Assembly (NCBI GenBank): GCA_036365515.1
Contig: CM070873.1
Coordinates: 22,738,257-22,802,256, forward strand
Reading direction: 5' to 3'
Source: Torymus aiolomorphi
Taxonomy: Eukaryota; Arthropoda; Insecta; Hymenoptera; Torymidae
Length of the DNA: 64,000 bases
The notes under the pieces: generated by a model
Told to the model about the DNA's origin: nothing
The model's database searches: none
Seen by the model: only the letters and a program-made list of their open reading frames with translations
Made by a program: the position numbers and the translations under genes
Part shown: piece by piece, positions 50,340 to 60,842 of the stretch
Position numbering within the stretch: position 1 is the first letter of the stretch
Layout: every line of letters begins with the position of its first letter

Positions 50340-50430
50340 ATGGGTCTGAAGTTTGCATCGTTGGAATGCAACAAACTAATGTGTTTTTTTTCAGATCATT
50401 GCACTCCAACGTTGCAAACTTCAGACCCAT
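50340..50430. mobile_element. MITE family A, copy 5 (internally deleted, 91 bp)
   Basis: Both ends intact (ATGGGTCTGAAGTTTGCATC ... CAGACCCAT), almost no interior. Flanks TTCTAATA / ATATAATA (6 of 8). Confidence 0.75.
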
Positions 50431-50474
50431 ATATAATAAGGGCTACGCAATTACCCAAGCGTTGGAAAGTTGTA

Positions 50475-51188
50475 CACGGAAAAAAATTTAGAATCTCCAG
50501 ACCACCGGTATATATGGACTCCGTGCAATACCATCGATCGTCTTAATTTATGACGAATTTGGAATTAAGGCGCATCCAAAGTTGAACCTGTAAGAATTCA
50601 ATATCTTCGGAGTCTTCACGATTCAAAAACATATGTTCTGAACTCCAATTCGGTCATCCCCAGACTCCGAGATTTCCGGTATTGTACCGATTCCACTTTG
50701 GACGTCTGAGGCCCCCATCTCTGGTATCGTGGCGCGACAGCGTTGAGAGAAGGGGAACGGTCCGCATTTGCGCGCGTTTTTCTCATATATATATGCGTTT
50801 CATCATTATATATCAAAGTATTATTATAGTATAATATAGCACACACGTTTTGAACCGTTTATATATATTATATTAGTATATTTATGAAGCGGCGCGCGTG
50901 AAATACGTCCGAATGTATAGTCGACCCGCCGAGATACCAAGAATGGGGGCCTGAGGACTCCATCGGGCGGATCCCGACGGTACCGAAAGTCTCGGAGTCC
51001 CCGCCATTCCAACATGGCATACACATAATCCCATTTTGAAATCCGTACACAACCGAAATTGTTGGAGTCCAAGTAATTCAATTTGGAAGTGACTACATTC
51101 AATTTTGGACGCGTACAGATACGGTATTTTTTAGATTTCTGTTAATTCCATACCTCCGACATCCCAGGCTTCCAAATTTTTTTCTGTG
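50475..51188. mobile_element. TA-flanked MITE family C, copy 2 (714 bp, hairpin-like)
   Basis: Ends CACGGAAAAAAATTT / AAATTTTTTTCTGTG between TA dinucleotides (50473-50474, 51189-51190). The arms share GGCCCCCAT...CTCGG blocks in inverse order. The 92-codon minus-strand ORF is an arm reading. Confidence 0.65.
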
Positions 51189-51190
51189 TA

Positions 51191-53113
51191 CGCCTACGTT
51201 GCAAACATTATTTTTCGTCATTTTGGATGTAAAGCACGCATTTTACGCAATCTTTTGTGCGCAAAAAATGCAAGTTTAGCCACACGAGGCATACATTAAA
51301 TGTATACATTTAATGTATACATTAAAAATTGTTGGAAAATTTAGTTTCTGATAGTTAAAATAGTGATCGCTAAGGAACAAAAAATAAATTTTCACGACAT
51401 TTTTTACTTTACACTTAGTAACATGTGTTACTATCTACATATACGATCTTGTTCCCTATGTGAGGAAATCCAAAATGAATTTCAACTTTAGGCGTTCCTA
51501 AAACCGTTCAAATTTTTATTTGAAGGCACACATTCCGGACGCGTTTTTTCTTCTTATGTCACAAAGTATACGGGAAAAATCGTGTACAATTAAAAATATC
51601 TTTGTCTCACTTTTTTTTAAAGGTTGAAATTTTTGAAGAAAATGGCAAATAAGTTAATTATTTAACAGAAATCTTTAGTGCTTGATAAGGGTAGCGAATC
51701 AACTACCGAACGCTGCACAAATAAAAACTACATCATTTTGAACTCATTAACATCGATATTACCTTATCTAAATATTTGGAAAATGAGTGATCAACGAAAC
51801 AAATTTGAAAAAAATTAGAAAGAATAAGCTTTCATTCCCTTTTTTGAAAATTAAAAAATGTTGATTCCTTTAAAAGTTATAAGGGTTCGAAGTTGAACGT
51901 CGAAAAGGCATAAAAATACACGTTATCGCAGGAATCGGCAGCCCTGAAGGCAGTTATGCCTTTTTGGCGTTCAACTTCAAACTCTTATAACTTTTTGATA
52001 TTTGGTCAAACACACCGTCTGACTAGGGGAGCAGCTACCCCCTGCGCACCCCGTTGAGCTCGCCGCGCCAAGTCCCTGCTGTCTATGCAAAAACTTCGTG
52101 TTTCCATATAAGGCACGCCCGCTACTACCTAAGAGAGTTATATCTTTACCATTGCATAAACGGTTACATCTTAAATACTTATATATTATTTTATAATACC
52201 ATGCTTTGAAAAACCATTTTTGTATTCAATATTTCTGTTGAATTATTAGCGAAAAAAATTCGCTTATTATAAGCGTTTATGAGTCAGAAATTGATTATGT
52301 AGAAAAATGTCCAAGAAGAATAAGTTTTCTTTCAATATTACGTAGTATAAGTTATATTGACAGCGAATCGACGAATCTGACAACAACGCTCAACGGCCGA
52401 CGCTCCACTAAACGAATTCAAAAACAATCGGGGCAGCTCAGTACTGTGACGATACGTACCTATGCTGTGCTGTACTTACTCCGGTAACATATTATATGTG
52501 AATACGCTTGCGCATGAATGCGTACGACGCAGCGGAATCACTAGATAGGCTAAGCGAAACTTGGTAGTGCCAAGCGCACAGAAAAGTCAGTATCGCTTCG
52601 TGAACCCTCCCAACATAGTAGTTTATCACGAAACCGTAGTAATTTTTCTGCAGAGTTGGCATCACAAAGTTTTCCTACTGCCTCCACTGCGCTATGCGGA
52701 TTGGTACGCAAGCGTATTCTCATATATGTGTCCCTGGCCTAATAGGTATATATAGATACATCGAGCAGGTAGTGAAGCGCCGCGCCGCTCTCCAGTCCAT
52801 CGTTGATTTGGCTTGCCCTCTACGGCCTTAGTCTGTGACTGTTCGCAACTAGCGTCACGCACGGAATTTCCCGCAAGCCTAACTTTTATTGAAAATAAAT
52901 GCGAATCAAAAGAATATTTTTTATCAAAACAAAACTTTCATTAAAATTCTCATTGGACAAATGTGGATAATGGATTTAAGTCGCAAACAGAGTTAGAGCT
53001 TGTCCGGAGAGCTTTCTGACACGGTGATAAGTGATGAAATTGAAAATAATGGTTTCAATTATCACGTGCTAGAGGCTGAAATTTGAGTTTTTGCAAGTAT
53101 CCATTTATTAGAC
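51191..53113. other. Intergenic, one inverted repeat, GC patches
   Basis: 51874-52000 is an inverted repeat (GTTATAAGGGTTCGAAGTTG and complement, around CGTTATCGCAGGAATCGG). 52380-52560 and 52750-52880 are GC-richer without coding features. The ORF at 52561-52755 is unrecognised. Confidence 0.35.
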
Positions 53114-53184
53114 AAACTTAAAGTAATTTGGATAATAAGACTCGGGTGGTGATACTATCAACTTATTTATTCACTAAAATAAAT

Positions 53185-53238
53185 AACGACGTTTCGGCCC
53201 GTACAGAACGACGTACGTTACAAGGCCCTCATCAGGTT
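53185..53238 (-). ncRNA. Hammerhead-like motif, left arm
   Basis: Inverse copy of the 53374-53427 motif, identical core and stems. Confidence 0.6.
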
Positions 53239-53373
53239 CCAATTTAGTTATTTCTACAAAAACAACTTTCGGCAACACGCTAGATGGTAGAGCGGTGAAT
53301 ACCATTATAATATTCACCGCTCTACCATCTAGCGTGTTGCCGAAAGTTGTTTTTGTAGAAATAACTAAATTGG

Positions 53374-53427
53374 AACCTGATGAGGGCCTTGTAACGTACG
53401 TCGTTCTGTACGGGCCGAAACGTCGTT
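53374..53427 (+). ncRNA. Hammerhead-like motif, right arm
   Basis: AAC, CTGATGA, G, GGCC...GGCC, GAAACGTC, GTT, as in insertion 2. Confidence 0.6.
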
Positions 53428-53617
53428 ATTTATTTTATTGAATAAATAAGTTGATAGTATCACCACCCGAGTCTTATTATCCAAATTAATCTATGGCTAT
53501 CACTAGAGTCATTTAATCATTAAACTTAAAGTAATTTTACGTTTTCTTGAATTTACTGGTCGCACTGTCTAGTAGGTAGGTGTTTAACAATAAAAACACA
53601 TACTTTGTTGAAAATTT

Positions 53618-53657
53618 GTCAACGTTTCGACCACTTCACTGTGGTCCTCTTCGGGAC
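53618..53657 (-). ncRNA. Hammerhead-like remnant of a Penelope terminus
   Basis: Minus strand: GTC, CCGAAGA (one change from CUGANGA), G, perfect 6-bp stem GACCAC/GTGGTC, GAAACGTT, GAC. Stem I GTC/GAC pairs. Probably a fragment of a different Penelope family (surrounding 53575-53700). Confidence 0.45.
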
Positions 53658-54813
53658 TAATATTTATTAAATAAATTACAATTAATAAAAATTACAAGGT
53701 ACTCTAGTAGAAATTCATATATGAAATGACCAAGAAGTTAGAAAATAGCTAGTAAAACTGGCTAATTAATCGCTATGATGAAATGCTTTTTCGACCATTA
53801 TTTGCCTATTTCTTAGATTGACGTAACAACAAAATTGGAAAAATTTCTCGTCTATTGTATGGCCTATAGAACGAGAAAAAAAAATGATTACAGAAGTGTG
53901 CCTCCAAATTGTTTTTTTTTTTTTATTTTTTTTTTATTTTTTGAACGCTCTAAGTGTGGATATTCTGTAGAATTTCTCATATAAATAAGTGATTCTGGCC
54001 GAGCTGATATCGAAATAGATCGTGGGCTTTTATCGTCGCACATAAATCCGCGACTGATCCTCTCGCGTGGCCCCGCTGAACGTATAATTTTCGGCGCGCG
54101 GCGAAATTCGCCGGGCCTATGCGTCGGGGGTAGAAGACTTTCGCGAAGTCGGCGATTTACGATTGGATTCGCCGAGCCGGGAATTTATTTATATGCGCGC
54201 TCGCTCGCTCCCTCGTGGCACGCGGATGCTAAGAGAGATATGTGCTTTCTTTCGCTTTTAATTAAGTGAGTGAATGGAGTAGGGTTGCTTTAGATTTTTT
54301 GGGGATCTTTAAGATTGATAGTGAGGTGCAGAAATAAGTCTTTTAATTGAATGATGCTAGTTTAGTATGATTTTGATTATTTTTGTATAATAAAGTCTTA
54401 TACGTATCTTCGAGAAGTCCCCTAAATGAAATATGAATATACCCCTGGTGGAAACTGACTTCATTATCTGCCTAATAAATAGCTAATTTTAGTGGAGTAT
54501 AGTTAAAAACTAGCCACTTTTCTTGGACATTTCTATCTATCGATGACACGATTTTTCCAACATTATTCGACCATTTAATAGGTTGAAAATAGAAAGACTT
54601 TTTTTAAAGATTTACACAAGCTTGTTCTTAACTATTTCAAAGGTATTAAAATTGGAGAGAAAAGGAAACTGTTAGTAAGTTTTTAGGCACGACCGCTACT
54701 CGGGAGAGCCTTATAATTTCACCAGAGTGAAAATTGTAAGAATCCAAATACTGAAAATTTAATGTGTAAAAACCATTTTCAACTCAGAATGAGTGCGTTT
54801 AACGCGTTTTCTG
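53658..54813. other. Intergenic with T-rich tract and GC island
   Basis: T-rich run 53912-53942. CpG island 53995-54235 (TCGCTCGCTCCC). The rest is AT-rich, no gene. Confidence 0.35.
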
Positions 54814-54821
54814 AGATGTAT

Positions 54822-55045
54822 ACGTATTTGAAATTCTGAACGTTCATAATGAACGAAATATTAACTTATAATTTCTAATTTTAGTTAGAATTCGTCGGAG
54901 TGGATTTAGTGGTGACTGCAAGAGTGAAAAGTGAAGAGATACAGTTATTATCATTTTTTAGATACATTAAGTAGCCAACTTCGGCTAAATCTGAAAATGG
55001 CAAAAATCTTTCGTTCACTATGAACGTTCGAAATTTCAAGCACCT
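54822..55045. mobile_element. MITE family B, copy 2 (inverted relative to copy 1)
   Basis: Ends ACGTATTTGAAATTCTGAAC ... CGAAATTTCAAGCACCT; 224 bp; perfect 8-bp duplications AGATGTAT (54814-54821, 55046-55053). Confidence 0.85.
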
Positions 55046-55384
55046 AGATGTATGTATGTCTGTACGCCCATATGTACGCATGTTGCTCGATTATCTCAAT
55101 GAATTTTCGACCGATTCCTTCGGGATTCCGGGAAAATACTCGTCTAATTACACCTAAGTTCTGGTTCTCTAGCGAGAACGATCGATAGAAAATTTTCAAA
55201 ATGCCAGCACAAAGAAAAATTGCAAAAAATCGATTTTTAACCCTTATGTCTAGAAAAATTAATTTTAAGCTAATATGTACAGGTCTATCTACTAAAACTA
55301 ATTAAAATACACCTTTTTTATGTTGAACACTTTTTTGTACGAGAAATATTTGCCAAGATAACTGCGAAAAACGGCAAAAAATGG

Positions 55385-55745
55385 TAAAAAATGAATGATT
55401 TTCGACTATAACTTCTCAGGATTTGATTTTTCACAAAAATGTTAAATACAAAAGTTGTAGATAATATTGAAACAAAACTTCTTCCCACTTAACATTTTTT
55501 TGTAAAATCAACTCCTGACGAGTTAGACTTATAAAAACTATTTTAAACGCCAAAAAATAGACATAAAATGGACGATTTTCGACTGTAACTTGACAGTATT
55601 TAATTTTATACAAAAATATTCAATACATAAGTTATAGATAATAGTTAAACAAAACTTTTTCCCATTTAAGATTTTCATGTAAAATAAAATAAATAAAAAC
55701 GATTTTAAACGCCAAAATATACATAAAATAGACAATTTTTGCTTA
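55385..55745. repeat. ~165-bp tandem repeat, two copies plus part
   Basis: GATTTTCGACT(A/G)TAACTT recurs at about 55396 and 55573 with the same following words (AAGTTGTAGATAATATTGAA). A third fragment lies at 61206-61300. Confidence 0.65.
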
Positions 55746-56103
55746 TCGTACAAAGAAATGATTTCCAACAGAACTCTTAAATACAAAGGATATAGATATC
55801 GTTTAAATACCAATAAAAAAACTAAAACAATAATTAACAAAAACTGTTACATAAAAGTTGTCAAAACTCACAATTTCTTGTCATGATCTAGAGAACTTAG
55901 TATATAGTAAAATCAAAATTAGAAAAATGTTTAAAAATTGCGTTGTTAAAAATCTATAATTATGTTATCTTACTGTTTTGAGAACAAATAGAAATTTCAT
56001 ATAAAATTACACAGCTTAACCTGTTAATTATGTTCACAGAACCTAAGCGATTGAACTAAGAGAATCAAACTTGTCTAATATTATAAAAGTTAAAGTAATA
56101 TCA
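55746..56103. other. AT-rich spacer
   Basis: Nothing supported. Confidence 0.4.
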
Positions 56104-56105
56104 TA

Positions 56106-56357
56106 CACTGAGAAAAAAGTTTTGGAAAAATTGCCATACTTCTAGTAAAGCCACCACAGACTGTAAAAATCCAAAAAATTACCATACTTTACAGTAAATT
56201 TTATAATACAGTATAGTAAATTTTCCTATATTTCTAGTAAAATTTCTTATAAAGTATGGTAATATTTTGGGTTTTTACAGTCTGTGGTGGCTTTATAAGA
56301 CAGTATGGTAATTTTTACCAAAATAATAATAATTTTTACAAAAATTTTTTCTCAGTG
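56106..56357. mobile_element. TA-flanked MITE family C, copy 3
   Basis: Ends CACTGAGAAAAAAGTTTTGG and complement; TA at 56104-56105 and 56358-56359; 252 bp. Inner repeats of CACAGACTGTAAAAA / complement and TTACCATACTTTACAG. Confidence 0.7.
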
Positions 56358-56559
56358 TATTATACAAAAAAAACTCTAGTGTAATGTATGTATTATAGAT
56401 TTTGTATTATATAAAGTTCAATATATATAAAGAATTAAAATGAAAACTATTAAATAGGCAAGACTCACTTATATATACAATAAATACCTTGAAATGAGTT
56501 CTTATAGCCTGACTAAAATTAGAAATTAACTAGATGAGCTAATATGACCAGCTTACAAC

Positions 56560-57440
56560 TGCTTACCCGTATCGCATCTAACCACACACACAGCATTTTT
56601 GTGATATCCCCCAGTTCCTAATTATCTATCCCCTCACATTCTAAAGCACTGACACTTAAAGATCATTGTAGAGCTAGGGAAGCTGCAAAATGAGGCTGGA
56701 TGGCCCAGGGCGGGCACTATCTGAGAGGAAAATACTACAGAGACCGACATGCGTGTCTCAATCTTAAGGACTGCCTCATCGTAGGAATGAACAAAACACA
56801 TGAATAGATTAGTTACTGATCTAGGAGACAAGCGAGGAGAGTTGAGAACCTAGAAACCACATATGACACACGAAAATACTGTAGCAATGATTGTTGTTTA
56901 CTATTCTCGCTGCACCAGCTACCTCTAAAAATTAAAGGGGAAAGACTGATGGAACCTTCACTTGTTTCATTGCTGAAAACATCTCCATCCTGAGTCGCTG
57001 AAGGCACCAGCAGCAGATTAACTGTACACAGAACTACTAGTATAAGAGTCAAACACACACATGGAAAGTTGAGTATCTGAAAACCACATATAACTAATAA
57101 ATAAATGAGCCAAGCAACATCACCACACTCAAGAAAGATTCTGCAGCAGTGCCCATCGTTTACACTACTCTCGTCACCAGATACCTGCAACAAGAGAAAG
57201 TACCATCAGCTTACCTATCAGAGAGGTTAGGAACGAGAAAGGGCTTCTTACGAAATTTGCTCTCGCCGTCGACACGCTGCCTTCCTGTCTCTGAGGAATA
57301 TCATCATCAACCAGTAAACACGATGAAAGAGACGACATTCTCCAGGGCGGCGTATTGCAGCAGCCACCGTCATCACTGGGAACGCCTGGAGCCAGACGTT
57401 GCGATTGTTGACATCACACCATGAACATACGCGCGCGTAC
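56560..57440 (-). other. Exon-like, tandemly duplicated region
   Basis: On the minus strand several splice-like sites line up: GATAG/GTAAGC (near 57215), TTCTCTTGTTGCAG (near 57188), GGTTTTCAG (near 57074) and GGTTTCTAG (near 56852). Two copies of a ~222-bp module (around 57190-57065 and 56930-56845) share GGTA(T/G)CTGGTG, CGAGA and CATATGTGGTTT. One frame encodes a hydrophobic CLTLILVVLCTVNLLLVP run like a signal peptide, but no ATG precedes it in frame. Could be a small secreted-protein gene or a decayed repeat. I do not recognise it. Confidence 0.25.
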
Positions 57441-57468
57441 GCCACCGTATTAGGGCCGCAGTCAACAT

Positions 57469-58437
57469 TGTTACGACCCGAGTCGGGCTCGGCGAGCAGA
57501 AAGGCGTTTCTGCAATGGTCGCCAAGTTAACCAGTCGCAAAGTTGAAATAAAACTCGAACTCGAGAGAATAAACTTTAACTTGAATTTATTGAATTAATT
57601 CAGAACTTTGTTAACTTTGACAACCAATGAACTTTAGAACTGTGACTCTATACAATTCAATGACTATTTACAGCTTCTGGGCGCAACATGCACAATGTGC
57701 AGCAGAGTACCAAAAATATTGATAACGACCCAGGTCAAAGCTACGAAGCGTCTCATGTGCTCGGTAGCGACTGACTCTGGCGGCTCGGGGCTCTCCTTTT
57801 ATACCCCTAACGCGGACCTTAGGCCGTTGACAAGGATCCTAGGAGAAACGCTATTGGTCGACAGCTTCAGGTTGGTAGTGGGAGGCAGTATGGTGTAGAG
57901 GCTGTAGAGCGCCAGATTGCCCCAGAAGCCTTCCGCCACTCCCAAGTGAGGAGAGTGGCGATGGACGGGCCCTAGACCAGAAAACAGGGTCGAGAGCGAT
58001 GAACAGCGGGTGACGGACCGCCTCCCTCCAGTGGCGTCAGACGCCGCTGGTCTCTGATTGGCTGTTGACGATGGCTCGGGCTGTTAGGTTGTTACGCTAC
58101 TGCGCCATAGTTCTGGGAATTGTTTGTCTCTTGAGCCAATTCACTGTTTCTCGGAATTGTTTGTGTTCACGTTGGGTGACCGTTGGCACTAATGGATTCT
58201 GAGAAGTGTTTACGTATTCCTGGCCTGTCCGTTAATCCTTTCCTTAGCCTAATGGATTCCAAAAAGTGTTTACGCATTCTTGGTTCGACCGTTGATACAT
58301 TCCTGAAACTCTTGACCTTGAAGTGGATTAAGTTCCTTCGAGCCCTTCGCTAATTGATTCTCGGAAGCGTTCACGTCTTTTGTTTGTGCTTGAATTGTTT
58401 CTCAAGCTGCTGGCTGTCCTTGGGAATTTCTGTAACA
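57469..58437 (-). mobile_element. Lone LTR (969 bp) of an unidentified LTR element
   Basis: Ends TGTTAC ... GTAACA. On the minus strand a TATAAAAGG box (57797-57805) lies about 28 nt before an initiator TCAGTC (57769-57774), and an AATAAA (57586-57591) follows: the order of U3, R and U5. No matching second LTR, primer site or 4-6 bp duplication was found, so it is a solo or truncated copy. Confidence 0.5.
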
Positions 58438-58965
58438 GAGCTTCTTCATACCCGAGCGAGCTTCCCTAATTAATTATTATTACGCCTGCCGCCATTTATC
58501 GAATGGCTAATTATTATGACGTAATTATTATTTATTGTCCAAATAGTTATTAATTTAATCGCAGATTACTACCGTTTATTTAGTTTTATTGCTAATCTCA
58601 ATTTGTTCGTTAGCGCGTTGACCTTGCCATTGATAGTTGAATTATACGGGCGCAATTACTATTGTTAAAAGTAATTAGTTAATAAATCCATTATCGCTTG
58701 CCTATTATCAATTTTATTCGGGTTATTATTAATTAACTAATTAATGATTATCCTAGCTCGAGATTATTATTTAATTGGCTTTTATACTAGATTTCAGGCT
58801 ATCATTGTAGAACGATCCTAAGTATCAGGCTATCCGTTTGCGCAACGCAGTTTGTAATAGTTCCCCCCCTTTTTTAAAACACGAACCCATGGTTCGGGCT
58901 TTTCACACAACGAGAAAGTTGGTACGCCTAATGGTGGGAAGGACCCTACTACAAGAATATGCGCG
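58438..58965. other. AT-rich, ATTATTA-type sequence
   Basis: Nothing supported. Confidence 0.4.
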
Positions 58966-59174
58966 TGTGGTGTATGTGTGTGTGCGTGTACATTGGACGA
59001 ATGTGTGTGTGTGTACGTTGTGTGTGTGTGCGGGTGCGTGTGTGTGTGTATGTGCGAGTGTGTTTGGACGAATGTGTGTGCGTACATTGTGTGTGTGTGT
59101 GCGTATGCGTTTGCGCGCGCGTGTGTGTGTTGGACGAATGTGCGTGCGTGTGTGTGTGCGTACGTGCATGCATC

Positions 59175-59207
<33 letters not shown>

Positions 59208-59214
59208 GCGTGCG

Positions 59215-59245
<31 letters not shown>

Positions 59246-59246
59246 C
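58966..59246. repeat. GT-rich minisatellite (~65-bp unit, TTGGACGAATGTG)
   Basis: GT/GC dinucleotides with three regularly placed TTGGACGAATGTG words (58992, 59063, 59129). Long Val/Cys or His/Thr ORFs are artefacts. Confidence 0.85.
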
Positions 59247-59717
59247 AAGTGGAAGAGGAGAAGGAAGAAGTGATAAATGTTTTATCAAATTTTATTCATA
59301 CACTTAGTTTTAGTTTATACAACACTTAGTTTTATACAAAAACAAAATTAAATAAAGGAAAAGGATTTGTAACTTTAATTTTCTGTTGTTGATATGAACA
59401 CCTGCCCCCTCTTAATTTTTCTCCTGGTGGAGATAGAATACATAGACACATGTGGGGCATGTGTCCATTCTCTTTATGATGTGCGGGTTTCGCCCACACC
59501 GGCACTCGGGGGTTTTAAGAGCCCAGAATGCGCCGACCACGTGTATCCTCCTAAGTGTCCACCCCGGCCGGCCGGACTCATAGCAGTTCAAACACCTCCA
59601 GTCTCGGCCGGAGGGTGCTCTAAAATAATCGACCGTGCAGTGGCCGTGGTCGCTGCACCTTGGTGGCGACGGTCGATTTTCCCTTCGAGGATCTTCTCCA
59701 GCTTCTTTAAATCTTTA
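59247..59717. other. GC-rich unclassified DNA next to gypsy fragment
   Basis: 59394-59717 is GC-rich, with CGGCCGGAGGG and GTGGGCGAAACCC words. It may be the tail of a retroelement. No frame shows a known domain. Confidence 0.3.
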
Positions 59718-60507
59718 TTATGGGCAGGGATACCCATAGGCGATTGGAAGATCCCTTCCTATCGGGCCCTGACTCAAGACACCACCCAAAGCATAATTGG
59801 ACGCGTCGGTCGTTACAACGAATGGTTTATTGAAATCTGGATATTGCAGGATGGGGCTGGAGCAGAGTGTTTGTTTCAAGGTGACGAAAGCATGTTCCTG
59901 CGTATCTCGCCATAAAAAGGGTTTATCCTTTTGCAACAGGGAATGAAGTGGCCTAGCAATCTTAGCAAAGTCAGGAATGAACCTACGGTAATACCCAGCT
60001 AAACCTAGAATTTGCTTAATGTTTTTAGCATTTTTCGGGCGTGGAAATTCGGAAACGGCCTGGACTTTTCGAGGATCAGGCTTCACTCCCTTTTCTGATA
60101 TGATATGGCCTAAATAAACAACCTCCTTCCTAAGGAGAAAGCACTTATCGGGCTGCAGGGTGAGACCGGCAGTTCTTAATCTTCCAAACAATTTCTTTGT
60201 CTTCCGAGTATGATCCTCTAAAGATTCAGCGTATATTACTATGTCATCCATATAGACGAATAACTCAATACCCTGCAACCCGCTCAGTACCTTATCCATG
60301 AGAGCCTGAAACGTGGCGGGGGAACCCTTTAATCCCATAAGCATTCTTTTGTATTGTAAGTGATTAAATGGGGTCGAAAACGCGGTCTTAGGAGCGTCTA
60401 AGGGACCAATTGGCACTTGATGGAATCCCGAAGCCAGATCGAGAGTTGAAAAATATTTACTTCTTCCTAATTGATCAAGAATTTCCGTTATATTGGGAAG
60501 GGGATAA
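59718..60507 (-). pseudogene. Ty3/gypsy reverse transcriptase - RNase H start, truncated
   Basis: Minus strand, open throughout: TYPLPNITEILDQLG, FSTLDLASGFHQVP (catalytic Asp), KTAFSTPF, LMGLKGSPATFQALMD, the catalytic FVYMDDIVIYAE, LQPDKCFLLRKEVVYLGHII, GLAGYYRRFIPDFAKIARPL, then the tether and the start of RNase H (VVTTDASNYALGGVLSQ, first catalytic Asp). The normal IAYASR block is cut after IAY at about 59733. The 5' side breaks into a GT microsatellite at about 60508. The remaining RT frame is intact, so this copy is young but cut at both ends. Confidence 0.9.
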
Positions 60508-60522
60508 GTGATGTGTGTGGGT

Positions 60523-60553
<31 letters not shown>
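60508..60553. repeat. (GT)n microsatellite at the RT break
   Basis: Abuts the truncated RT frame. Confidence 0.9.
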
Positions 60554-60558
<5 letters not shown>

Positions 60559-60589
60559 CTCAAATGCAGCTTTTGAGGATCTATGTCAG

Positions 60590-60778
60590 CACGGATTCGA
60601 TACTTTGAGGATTTTTCGGACTTTTGAGGACATCCTCAAAATTCCTTCGGTATGAAACGGTACTTTTGAGGATTTATATTAATACCTTCAACGCAGAGAG
60701 GGAGTTATTTCTTTAGTCAAGCATATACGAACTCTGGAGAAAAAAACTATAGATCCTCAAAAGTACCGGTTTCCGAAA
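60590..60778. repeat. Repeats of TTTTGAGGAT and complement
   Basis: The word occurs five times; GAAACGGTACTTTTGAGGAT (60655) is inverted as ATCCTCAAAAGTACCGGTTTC (60752-60772). Possibly a short MITE. Confidence 0.5.
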
Positions 60779-60809
<31 letters not shown>

Positions 60810-60842
60810 GTGTGTGTGTGTGCGTGTGTGTGTGTGTGTGTC
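60779..60842. repeat. (GT)n microsatellite
   Basis: GT with CGT interruptions. Confidence 0.95.

Larger units (their letters stand above)
53130..53521. mobile_element. Palindromic Penelope-derived insertion 3
   Basis: Arms of about 170 bp, nearly perfect, meeting at 53298-53318. The same sequence as insertion 2, with the same one-sided extension ending CATTTAATCA. Perfect 16-bp duplication AAACTTAAAGTAATTT (53114-53129, 53522-53537). Each arm carries a complete hammerhead-like motif. Confidence 0.8.

Noticed and set aside
58830..59329. 150-codon His/Thr or Cys/Val ORFs
   Set aside because: GT-rich minisatellite read in several frames on both strands.
59394..59915. 173-codon plus-strand ORF
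   Set aside because: Its 3' part is the antisense of the gypsy RT frame; the rest has no domain.
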